A stretch of DNA of 64,000 nucleotides from Rhodobacterales bacterium (lineage in GTDB: Bacteria > Pseudomonadota > Alphaproteobacteria > Rhizobiales > Stappiaceae). How positions within the stretch are numbered: position 1 is the stretch's first letter; the number at the start of each line of letters is the position of its first letter. The notes under the pieces are model-generated. The model ran no database searches. It saw nothing but the letters and a program-made list of their open reading frames with translations, and had not been told where the DNA came from. The stretch spans positions 1 through 64,000 of the forward strand of contig VIRH01000082.1 in NCBI GenBank assembly GCA_008107755.1, written 5' to 3'. This document shows positions 56,302 through 64,000 of this stretch, piece after piece. The position numbers and the translations under genes were made by a program.

Positions 56302-57843
56302 ATGTCTTCCAAGGTCAGCTCCAATAATGCGTCTGCGTCGGTTCTGCTCACTCCGGAACAGATGGGCCGCGCCGACCAGATGACGATTGCAGGCGGTGTG
56401 CCCGGGATCGATCTGATGGAGCGGGCAGGGGAAGCCGTCGCGGAAGCCGCCGCCGGGCTCGTGCAGGAAAAAAGTCGGATCCTGTTGCTGTGTGGGCCAG
56501 GAAATAACGGCGGCGACGGGTTTGTTGCCGCGCGGCGCCTTTCCGCTATGGGTTTTGAAGTCAGTGTCTGGAGCCTCCGTGAGCCGTCGCGTTCGAGGGG
56601 CGATGCGCTTCAAGCCTTCGAACGCATGAGTATTGTGCACCATGTTATCCTCAGAGGCGATAATATCGCGCACGACATGATCGCGGAACTTTCCGAGGCG
56701 GACCTTGTGGTTGATGCGCTTTTCGGGGCAGGGCTGGATCGCGACCTGGCGGGTCCGGTGTGCGATCTCGTTGACGCGGTCAACGGCTCCGGTGTCTCCG
56801 TTCTTGCGGTTGACCTGCCCTCCGGAGTGAACGGGGCCACTGGCGAGGTGTGCGGATGCGCGATCAAGTCGCGTGCGACGATAACCTTTTTTAGGAAAAA
56901 GCCTGGTCACATGCTGATGCCCGGACGGTCAATATGTGGTTCGGTCGCTGTCGCTGATATCGGCATCCCTGATAGCGTGCTCGATGAAATCGCGGCGAGG
57001 TCCTTCGCGAATGGCCCTGATCTCTGGTTGGATCATTCGCCCTTTCCGGAAGCTGCCGGCCACAAGTACAGCCGTGGTCACGCGGTGGTTTTTGGTGGTC
57101 CGATGAGCCGGACCGGTGCGGCCCGTCTTGCGGCGGGCGCTGCGTTGAGGACGGGAGCAGGGCTTGTGACGCTGGTTTCGCCGCCGGACGCAATGATGGT
57201 GAATGCGTGCCATCTCACGGCGGTGATGCTGAGGAAGCTGAAGGCGGTGGATCAGATTCCCGAGCTCTTGAGCGACCAGCGCCTCAATGCGGTGCTGATC
57301 GGGCCCGGGTATGGTGTCGGCGATGAAGCGTGTGCGGCAGTTGCTGCCATTTTGTCATGCGGACGGGCAACCGTTCTGGATGCCGACGCTTTGACTTCTT
57401 TCGAAGACATGCCGGCTGATCTTTTTTCCGCTGTCCGAGCTTCAGGAGGATCTGTTGTTCTGACGCCCCATATGGGCGAGTTCTCGCGCCTCTTTCCGGA
57501 TATACGCGGTGACAGGCTGTCTGCAGCGCGTCAGGCCGCGGCGCGGAGCGGGGCGGTTGTCGTGCTCAAGGGCGCCGATACGGTGATTGCCGCGCCGGAT
57601 GGACGTGCCGCGATCAACGATAACGCGCCACCCTTTCTGGCGACCGCCGGGTCCGGAGACGTGCTTGGAGGCATAGCCGCTGGGCTGCTGGCGCAGGCTG
57701 TTCCCGCATTCGAGGCGGCGTGCCAGGCAGTCTGGCTGCATGGTGAGGCCGGGCAGCAGGCCGGAGCGGGGCTGATCGCTGAGGACCTGGTGCCGGCGCT
57801 GAGGCCTGTGCTGCAAGGTCTTTGCGCGTTTCGAGAGGCTTGA
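56302..57843 (+). CDS. nnr: Bifunctional NAD(P)HX epimerase/dehydratase
   Basis: 513 residues from the ATG at 56302 (MSSKVSSNN), near the usual length; the longer frame to 56161 is unsupported. The N-terminal half is the YjeF-type epimerase (GPGNNGGDGFVAARRL, VDALFGAGLDR). The C-terminal half is the ADP/ATP-dependent dehydratase (GPGYGVG, VLDADALT, TPHMGEFSRL, ATAGSGDVLGGIAAGLL). Together they repair hydrated NADH and NADPH. Confidence 0.93.
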   Translation: MSSKVSSNNASASVLLTPEQMGRADQMTIAGGVPGIDLMERAGEAVAEAAAGLVQEKSRILLLCGPGNNGGDGFVAARRLSAMGFEVSVWSLREPSRSRGDALQAFERMSIVHHVILRGDNIAHDMIAELSEADLVVDALFGAGLDRDLAGPVCDLVDAVNGSGVSVLAVDLPSGVNGATGEVCGCAIKSRATITFFRKKPGHMLMPGRSICGSVAVADIGIPDSVLDEIAARSFANGPDLWLDHSPFPEAAGHKYSRGHAVVFGGPMSRTGAARLAAGAALRTGAGLVTLVSPPDAMMVNACHLTAVMLRKLKAVDQIPELLSDQRLNAVLIGPGYGVGDEACAAVAAILSCGRATVLDADALTSFEDMPADLFSAVRASGGSVVLTPHMGEFSRLFPDIRGDRLSAARQAAARSGAVVVLKGADTVIAAPDGRAAINDNAPPFLATAGSGDVLGGIAAGLLAQAVPAFEAACQAVWLHGEAGQQAGAGLIAEDLVPALRPVLQGLCAFREA

Positions 57844-57981
57844 GGCGGCGTCGGCGGGCGAAAATTTCGACGTGTGGACAAGGGCGCCGAAGGGTGTATG
57901 CGGCCCAGCTTTTTCCTTTGACGTAAAAGTCAGCGATGCTATAGAGGCCCCGCTTCGGCGGAGCTTTGCTTGCGCCGGGCA

Positions 57982-58066
<85 letters not shown>

Positions 58067-58378
58067 ACTACCGAGGCTTCCGGCCTCCATGCAGCTGGTG
58101 TTGCTTCTTATTGCGGCTTGCGAAGCCGGCAGGCAGAAAGATCGGCGTTGCCAAGCTTTTTTGCTGTGTTTCCGCCGCCAAATACCCCGTCTCCCCTTGA
58201 CACTTTTCTGCCCAAGCAGTATCGCGCTCCCATCGTGCGTCCTGGAGTCTCTCCCGGGCGGAGCGGTGCCGTTTGAACGCTCCCGGGAAAAGGGGAGCGC
58301 AGGCGCCGCGTCACACGGAATTTAAAAAACGAAACCTCCGGGGCGGATTGCCGCTCGGGACCGAGGACGACAAAACCC
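58067..58378. other. Leader region between tRNA-Leu and tig
   Basis: 312 nt without a gene. A hairpin CGCTCCC (58279-58285) with GGGAGCG (58293-58299) lies about 80 nt before the tig start; it lacks a T run, so it is not a typical terminator. The tig promoter should be here. Confidence 0.4.
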
Positions 58379-59728
58379 ATGCAGGTAACCGAAACCCTCT
58401 CCGAGGGCCTCAAGCGCGAGCTGAAAATTGAAATTCCGGCAGGCGATCTCGCCGCCAAGCTCGAAAACTACATGGCCGACCTGAAATCCAAGGCGAACAT
58501 CAAGGGCTTCCGTCCGGGCAAGGTGCCGGTTGCGCATCTCAAGCGGATGTATGGCCGTCAGGCGATGGCCGAGATCCTGTCGAACACGATCCAGGAAACC
58601 ACGCAGAAGGCTGTCGAGGACCGCTCCGAGCGCCCGGCCATGAACCCGGAAATCGACCTCCCGGAGGAAGAAGCCGAGAAGATTCTGGAAGGCGACGCAG
58701 ATCTCTCCTTCACCATGACCTATGATGTCCTGCCCGATTTCGAGATCGTCGATTTCTCCGGCATCGAGATCGAGCGTCCGGTCGTCGAGATCGCCGAAGA
58801 GGAAGTCGACGAGCAGGTTGCCGAGATTGCAAAGAACAACACGCCTTTCGACACAAAGGAAGGCGCTGCGGCTGATGGCGATCGCGTCACCATGTCCTAT
58901 CTTGGCAAGATCGACGGCGAGCCGTTTGACGGCGGCGCCGACGAGAACGGCATGCTGGTTCTCGGCTCCGGCCAGTTCATCCCGGGTTTCGAAGAGCAGC
59001 TGATCGGTCTGAAGGCCGGCGACGAAAAGGTCGTTGAAGTCTCCTTCCCGGAAGACTATCCGGCAGCTCACCTTGCCGGCAAGCAAGCCACCTTCGACGT
59101 CGTCGTCAAGGAAGTTGCGGCACCCGGCGAAGCGAAGATCGATGACGAATTCGCCAAGAGCCTCGGCCTTGAGTCCCTCGACAAGCTGAAGGAAATCGTT
59201 CGCGGCCAGATCGAAGGCCAGTTCGGCCAGATGACTCGCCAGCGCGTCAAGCGTCAGCTTCTCGACAAGCTGGACGAGCACTACTCGTTCGAACTGCCGG
59301 AAAAACTGCTTGATTCCGAGTTCAAGGTCGTCTGGCAGCAGGTCGAAGACGACATGAAGCGCAACGAGAAGACCTTCGAGGACGAAAATACGACGGAAGA
59401 GGAAGCGAAGGCGGAATACCGCAAGATCGCCGAACGCCGCGTCCGTCTCGGCCTGGTTCTTTCCGAAATCGGCGAAAAGAACAACATCCAGGTCACCGAC
59501 GAGGAACTGCAGCGCGCGCTCTACGACCGCGTCCGCCAGTTCCCGGGTCAGGAACAGCAGGTGTTCGAGTTCTACAAGAGCAACCAGCAGGCCCTGGCAA
59601 CGCTTCGCGCGCCGATCTACGAGGAAAAGGTCGTGGATTACATGCTCGAGCTGGCCAAGGTTTCCGACAAGACGGTGACCAAGGAAGACCTGCAGAAACT
59701 GGTCGAGGAAGACGAGGAGAACGCGTAA
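58379..59728 (+). CDS. tig: Trigger factor chaperone/peptidyl-prolyl isomerase
   Basis: 449 residues. The N-terminal ribosome-binding domain has the signature GFRPGKVP; the FKBP-type PPIase domain is around DRVTMSYLGKIDGEPFDGG; and the C-terminal helical substrate-binding domain follows. It binds nascent chains at the ribosome exit. It is the first gene of a protein-homeostasis cluster (tig-clpP-clpX-lon) and has its own terminator. Confidence 0.96.
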   Translation: MQVTETLSEGLKRELKIEIPAGDLAAKLENYMADLKSKANIKGFRPGKVPVAHLKRMYGRQAMAEILSNTIQETTQKAVEDRSERPAMNPEIDLPEEEAEKILEGDADLSFTMTYDVLPDFEIVDFSGIEIERPVVEIAEEEVDEQVAEIAKNNTPFDTKEGAAADGDRVTMSYLGKIDGEPFDGGADENGMLVLGSGQFIPGFEEQLIGLKAGDEKVVEVSFPEDYPAAHLAGKQATFDVVVKEVAAPGEAKIDDEFAKSLGLESLDKLKEIVRGQIEGQFGQMTRQRVKRQLLDKLDEHYSFELPEKLLDSEFKVVWQQVEDDMKRNEKTFEDENTTEEEAKAEYRKIAERRVRLGLVLSEIGEKNNIQVTDEELQRALYDRVRQFPGQEQQVFEFYKSNQQALATLRAPIYEEKVVDYMLELAKVSDKTVTKEDLQKLVEEDEENA

Positions 59729-59812
59729 CCCGCGTTTTCCCCTTTATCCCCGAATGCGGCAGCGGGTTTAACCTTGCGTTCATGCCGCATGTTTCATGAC
59801 TTTGCGTTGAGG

Positions 59813-59846
59813 GCGACATCCCATATATACGGGGTGTCGCTTTTTT
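59813..59846 (+). terminator. Rho-independent terminator after tig
   Basis: GCGACATCCC (59813-59822) pairs with GGGGTGTCGC (59831-59840), one mismatch/GU, followed by six Ts. Confidence 0.85.
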
Positions 59847-59934
59847 CGAGTCAGGCCCCTGAATCGATGCGCTTCTGGGGTCTGTGTCCTGTCCGGCGAC
59901 TTGCCGGGCACCATCTCAAGAATATGGATGAGGT

Positions 59935-60570
59935 ATGAAGGATCCTGTCGATATATACATGAACACTCTCGTGCCGATGGTTGTCGAGCAGACAAACCGG
60001 GGAGAGCGGGCCTTCGATATCTATTCGCGCCTGCTCAAAGAGCGCATCATTTTCCTCACCGGCCCGGTCGAGGATCACATGGCGACCCTGGTCAGCGCCC
60101 AGCTGCTGTACCTCGAAGCGGAGAACCCGAGCAAGGAGATCGCGATCTACATCAACTCTCCGGGCGGTCTCGTCACGTCGGGTCTGGCGATCTATGACAC
60201 GATGCAGTTCATTCGTCCGGCGGTGTCGACGCTGTGCATCGGTCAGGCGGCCTCCATGGGGTCGTTGCTGCTGGCTGCGGGCGAGAAGGGAATGCGCTAC
60301 ATTCTTCCGAATGCGCGCGTGATGGTTCACCAGCCTTCCGGTGGTTTCCGCGGTCAGGCAGCCGATATCATGCTTCATGCACAGGAAATTCTTGCCATGA
60401 AGCGGCGTCTGAATGACATCTACGTGAAACACACGGGCCGCAGCCTTGACCAGGTCGAAGAAGCGCTTGAGCGCGATAACTTCATGACCGCGGAAAAGGC
60501 AAAGGAATTCGGTATCGTAGACAATGTGATCACGGACCGTGCGACGCTCGGCGGCGAAAGCGACAGCTAA
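59935..60570 (+). CDS. clpP: ATP-dependent Clp protease proteolytic subunit
   Basis: 211 residues. The catalytic Ser is in [12 protein letters not shown], His in VMVHQPSGG, and the Asp near the C-terminal helix. [12 protein letters not shown] is the typical alphaproteobacterial N-terminus; an ATG eight codons in is an alternative. It forms the double heptamer peptidase that works with ClpX, encoded next. Confidence 0.96.
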   Translation: MKDPVDIYMNTLVPMVVEQTNRGERAFDIYSRLLKERIIFLTGPVEDHMATLVSAQLLYLEAENPSKEIAIYINSPGGLVTSGLAIYDTMQFIRPAVSTLCIGQAASMGSLLLAAGEKGMRYILPNARVMVHQPSGGFRGQAADIMLHAQEILAMKRRLNDIYVKHTGRSLDQVEEALERDNFMTAEKAKEFGIVDNVITDRATLGGESDS

Positions 60571-60808
60571 GGGGAGTTACCCGACCTTAAGGATGGCTTC
60601 AATTTTCGTCCTGACATCGGGAAAATCCCCAAGAGTTGCCGGGTTTTCAACTTCGCCTTAAACCTATATTGATTTTTAATGGCGAAGCATGGTGACATCA
60701 GCACCTGAAGCGATGCTTTGTCGGCGTCTCTTCAGGACCGGTGAGGGCTCGCAAGAGCTTCAGCCGGACAGATAAGGGGTAAGGCCCCATAAACGCGAGG
60801 TTGACTAC

Positions 60809-62074
60809 ATGACAAAGGCCAGCGGCAGCGATTCAAAGAATACGCTCTACTGTTCCTTCTGCGGCAAAAGCCAGCATGAGGTCCGTAAGCTGATCGCCGG
60901 CCCGACTGTTTTCATTTGCGATGAATGTGTCGAGCTGTGCATGGATATCATCCGCGAGGAAAACAAGTCTTCGCTGGTGAAGTCGCGGGACGGTATTCCG
61001 ACTCCTCAGGAAATTCGTGACGTTCTGGACGATTACGTGATCGGGCAGGGTAGCGCCAAGAAGGTTCTGTCGGTCGCCGTTCACAACCATTACAAGCGCC
61101 TGAACCACGCATCTAAGAACAACGATGTGGAACTGGCGAAATCGAACATCCTCCTGGTCGGTCCGACCGGTTGCGGCAAGACGCTTCTGGCGCAGACCCT
61201 TGCTCGCATTCTCGACGTGCCGTTCACCATGGCGGACGCCACGACGCTGACCGAAGCCGGTTACGTCGGTGAGGATGTGGAAAACATCATTCTCAAACTG
61301 CTTCAGTCCGCCGACTACAACGTCGAGCGCGCGCAGCGCGGCATCGTCTATATCGATGAGGTCGACAAGATCAGCCGCAAGGCCGACAATCCGTCGATCA
61401 CACGTGACGTGTCCGGTGAAGGTGTTCAGCAGGCACTCCTGAAGATCATGGAAGGCACTGTTGCTTCTGTGCCGCCACAGGGCGGTCGCAAGCATCCGCA
61501 GCAGGAATTCCTGCAGGTGGACACGACCAACATCCTGTTCATCTGCGGCGGCGCCTTTGCGGGCCTCGACAAGATCATCTCCGATCGCGGCACGCAGACG
61601 TCCATCGGCTTCCAGGCCAAGGTCCATGCTCCGGAAGATCGCCGGATCGGTGAACTCTTTTCCGAACTCGAGCCGGAAGATCTGCTGAAGTTCGGTCTCA
61701 TTCCGGAATTCGTCGGCCGTCTGCCGGTGATTGCGACCCTGGAGGACCTCGACGAGGAAGCCCTGGTGACCATTCTTACCGAGCCCAAGAACGCTCTGGT
61801 GAAGCAGTACCAGCGTCTGTTCGAGATGGAGCAGGTAGAGCTTTCGTTCCACGACGAGGCGTTGAAAGCGATCGCCCGCAAGGCCATCGAACGCAAGACC
61901 GGTGCCCGCGGACTTCGCTCCATTCTGGAGTCCATCCTGCTCGATACGATGTACGAGCTGCCGGGCCTCAAGGGTGTCAAGGAAGTTGTCATTTCTCCGG
62001 AAGTCGTAAAGGGGGAGGCAAGGCCGCTCTACATTTACGAAGACCGGGAAGAAACGTCGGCGACCAGCGCCTGA
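60809..62074 (+). CDS. clpX: ATP-dependent Clp protease ATP-binding subunit ClpX
   Basis: 421 residues. The N-terminal C4 zinc finger ([19 protein letters not shown]) recognises adaptors and substrates. Walker A is [12 protein letters not shown] and Walker [11 protein letters not shown]; the pore loop [10 protein letters not shown] and sensor residues are complete. It unfolds substrates into ClpP. It is 238 nt downstream of clpP, so it may have its own promoter. Confidence 0.97.
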   Translation: MTKASGSDSKNTLYCSFCGKSQHEVRKLIAGPTVFICDECVELCMDIIREENKSSLVKSRDGIPTPQEIRDVLDDYVIGQGSAKKVLSVAVHNHYKRLNHASKNNDVELAKSNILLVGPTGCGKTLLAQTLARILDVPFTMADATTLTEAGYVGEDVENIILKLLQSADYNVERAQRGIVYIDEVDKISRKADNPSITRDVSGEGVQQALLKIMEGTVASVPPQGGRKHPQQEFLQVDTTNILFICGGAFAGLDKIISDRGTQTSIGFQAKVHAPEDRRIGELFSELEPEDLLKFGLIPEFVGRLPVIATLEDLDEEALVTILTEPKNALVKQYQRLFEMEQVELSFHDEALKAIARKAIERKTGARGLRSILESILLDTMYELPGLKGVKEVVISPEVVKGEARPLYIYEDREETSATSA

Positions 62075-62105
62075 CAAGGCCGGGGCACAAGTCGAAAACG
62101 TTTAG

Positions 62106-62134
62106 AATGCCGCTCCCTCAGAGCGGCATTTTGC
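62106..62134 (+). terminator. Rho-independent terminator after clpX
   Basis: AATGCCGCTC (62106-62115), loop CCTCA, GAGCGGCATT (62121-62130), then TT and a further T-rich run. Confidence 0.85.
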
Positions 62135-62229
62135 CGTTTTTCGCGACGTAAGGAGTTTGGCTTAGGTGTTTTCCACCAGTGCTGTAGCTCGTCAACAGAC
62201 AAGAGCGTGCAAGATCGCGTCATTGCCTT

Positions 62230-62250
62230 GACACCGGGTGGTCCCGTGTC
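62230..62250 (+). promoter_or_regulatory. Dyad upstream of lon
   Basis: GACACCGGG (62230-62238) and CCCGTGTC (62243-62250) are inverted repeats with a one-base bulge around TGGT. It lies 160 nt before lon, inside a 335-nt gap (62075-62409) that holds the clpX terminator and presumably the lon promoter. No sigma-32 promoter could be confirmed. Confidence 0.35.
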
Positions 62251-62409
62251 CACCTAATAGGCTAACGAACGGCTTGTGCATTCTGCGGTGCGCCCAATCG
62301 GGGTATCGCGGTCTGGCCTCAGGAAGACCCAAGCTTCTGAAAGCCGTTTTCCAGCATTCTGGCTGCCTTTTACCGAGTGGGGCCGGGGTGCGTTGAGAAA
62401 GGAAAAAAA

Positions 62410-64000
62410 ATGAGCGACGCAGAAATTCGCGCCACCGATCCGGACAGCACGTCTGTCTATCCTGTTCTGCCCCTGCGTGACATCGTTGTCTTCCCGCACA
62501 TGATCGTGCCGCTCTTTGTCGGACGCGAAAAGTCCATCAAGGCGCTTGAAGAGGTGATGACCACCGACAAGCACATTCTTCTGGCAACCCAGGTGAATGC
62601 GGCTGACGACGATCCCAACCCGGATCAGATCTACAATGTCGGAACACTTGCGACCGTTCTGCAGCTATTGAAACTGCCTGACAACACCGTCAAGGTGCTC
62701 GTCGAAGGTGGCGCACGCGCACAGATCGGCGAATATTCGGATCGAACCGATTATTTCGAGGCGTCTGCAACGGTTCTGCCCGAGCGCGACGGCGAGAACA
62801 TCGAAGTCGAGGCGCTCGCACGCTCGGTCGTGGCCGAGTTCGAGAACTATGTGAAACTGAACAAGAAGGTTTCGCCGGAAGTTCTCGGTGCGGTCAATCA
62901 GATCGATGATTATTCGAAGCTTGCCGACACGATCGCCTCGCATCTGGCCATCAAGATCCCCGAAAAGCAGGAAATCCTGGGCGTCGTTTCCGTCGCGGAG
63001 CGGCTGGAACGGGTTCTTGGAATGATGGAGAGCGAAATCTCCGTCCTGCAGGTCGAAAAGCGTATCCGCTCCCGCGTCAAGCGGCAGATGGAGAAGACGC
63101 AGCGCGAGTATTATCTGAATGAGCAGATGAAGGCCATTCAGAAGGAACTTGGCGACAGCGAGGACGGCCGTGACGAGATCGCGGAACTTGAAGAGAAGAT
63201 CAAGAAGACCAAGCTGACCAAGGAAGCGCGCGAGCGTGCCGCGGCTGAAATAAAGAAACTCAAGCAGATGAGCCCGATGTCCGCGGAAGCGACCGTCGTG
63301 CGCAACTATCTCGACTGGCTGATCGGCATTCCCTGGAACAAGAAGTCCAAGGTAAAGCACGATCTTGCGCTGGCCGAAAAGGTGCTTGATACGGATCACT
63401 ATGGTCTGGCCAAGGTCAAGGAGCGGATTGTCGAGTATCTTGCAGTCCAGAGCCGCGCGAACAAGCTGCGAGGCCCGATCCTCTGCCTCGTCGGTCCTCC
63501 CGGCGTCGGCAAGACCTCGCTTGGCAAGTCCATCGCGAAGGCCACGGGCCGCGAGTTCGTTCGCATGTCGCTTGGCGGTGTGCGTGACGAAGCGGAAATC
63601 CGCGGTCACCGCCGCACCTATATCGGCTCGATGCCCGGCAAGGTCATCCAGTCGATGAAAAAGGCGAAGAAATCCAACCCGCTCTTCCTGCTCGACGAGA
63701 TCGACAAGATGGGCATGGATTTCCGCGGCGACCCGTCGTCGGCTCTGCTCGAGGTGCTTGATCCGGAACAGAACTCCTCGTTCATGGACCACTATCTTGA
63801 GGTCGAATACGACCTGTCCGATGTGATGTTCGTGACGACGGCCAACACGCTGAACATCCCCGGTCCGCTGATGGACCGTATGGAAGTGATCCGTATTGCC
63901 GGCTACACGGAAGAGGAGAAGGTGGAAATCTGCCGCCGTCACCTCATCCCGAAGGCGGAAAAGGATCATGGCCTGAGGGAAGGCGAGTTCTCGATCGAGG
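62410..64000 (+). CDS. lon: ATP-dependent protease Lon (5' part, runs off window)
   Basis: 530 codons are in the window. The start [14 protein letters not shown] has GAAAGG and an A run before it. The N-terminal substrate-binding domain ([20 protein letters not shown]) and coiled-coil ([20 protein letters not shown]) lead into the AAA+ module with Walker [12 protein letters not shown] and Walker [13 protein letters not shown]. The proteolytic domain with its Ser-Lys dyad lies beyond the window. Lon degrades misfolded and regulatory proteins. Confidence 0.97.
   Translation, partial: MSDAEIRATDPDSTSVYPVLPLRDIVVFPHMIVPLFVGREKSIKALEEVMTTDKHILLATQVNAADDDPNPDQIYNVGTLATVLQLLKLPDNTVKVLVEGGARAQIGEYSDRTDYFEASATVLPERDGENIEVEALARSVVAEFENYVKLNKKVSPEVLGAVNQIDDYSKLADTIASHLAIKIPEKQEILGVVSVAERLERVLGMMESEISVLQVEKRIRSRVKRQMEKTQREYYLNEQMKAIQKELGDSEDGRDEIAELEEKIKKTKLTKEARERAAAEIKKLKQMSPMSAEATVVRNYLDWLIGIPWNKKSKVKHDLALAEKVLDTDHYGLAKVKERIVEYLAVQSRANKLRGPILCLVGPPGVGKTSLGKSIAKATGREFVRMSLGGVRDEAEIRGHRRTYIGSMPGKVIQSMKKAKKSNPLFLLDEIDKMGMDFRGDPSSALLEVLDPEQNSSFMDHYLEVEYDLSDVMFVTTANTLNIPGPLMDRMEVIRIAGYTEEEKVEICRRHLIPKAEKDHGLREGEFSIE

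Noticed and set aside
60571..60808. Heat-shock (sigma-32) promoter upstream of clpX
   Set aside because: CCTATATTG resembles a -10 element, but no -35 element lies at a suitable distance.

Overview
The window looks like a chromosomal segment of an alphaproteobacterium of the order Hyphomicrobiales, plausibly near Roseibium/Labrenzia (Stappiaceae). This placement is inferred from gene content and order: rne, amidase, PBP1a and prfB in a row; glnB-glnA; accB-accC-aat; tig, clpP, clpX and lon; a B12-dependent ribonucleotide reductase with an NrdR box; an NDUFA12-type complex I protein; and HWE-type histidine kinases. No database search was possible.

Positions 1-18.8 kb are an accessory island. 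It opens with the 3' end of an IS3-family transposase gene and a tiny secreted YHYH-like protein. Next comes a large tyrosine recombinase on the minus strand, facing away from a four-gene operon on the plus strand. Gene 1 is a zinc-ribbon PD-(D/E)xK nuclease. Gene 2 is an XPD/DinG-like superfamily 2 helicase with four cysteines in the iron-sulfur position. Gene 3 encodes a 2865-residue protein whose first ~945 residues look like a pPIWI-RE (prokaryotic PIWI, 'RE' class), followed by acidic and coiled-coil linkers, a long helical region and a STAND/AAA-type ATPase. Gene 4 carries a C-terminal polynucleotide-kinase-like P-loop domain and an R-x4-H motif resembling HEPN RNases. The genes are coupled by two 4-bp ATGA overlaps and a 9-nt gap. 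Nuclease, helicase and pPIWI-RE make up the known three-gene pPIWI-RE conflict island. The STAND fusion and the kinase partner are what look new. Two related dyads, at 495-517 and 3123-3148, flank the recombinase gene and may be operators or recombination sites. A gene-poor 0.77-kb tail separates the operon from the core genome.

Positions 18.8-64 kb are mostly core genes: nrdJ; a CheY-like protein; NDUFA12 and DUF5071 proteins; aat-accC-accB; a DsbA-type thiol oxidoreductase and an M48 protease; a PLP aminotransferase; RNase E; cell-wall genes (amidase, PBP1a); prfB with its programmed frameshift; an M23 peptidase, a DUF455 ferritin-like protein and a peroxiredoxin; an AsmA/DUF3971-type envelope protein; tyrS; small secreted proteins; a P1 peptidase; a frameshifted lipoprotein gene; glnB-glnA behind a possible sigma-54 promoter; two histidine-kinase-like genes; nnr (NAD(P)HX repair); tRNA-Leu(UAG); and the tig-clpP-clpX-lon protein quality-control cluster, with lon running off the window.

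Many long antisense ORFs inside nrdJ, accC, rne and similar genes are coding shadows and are not listed.
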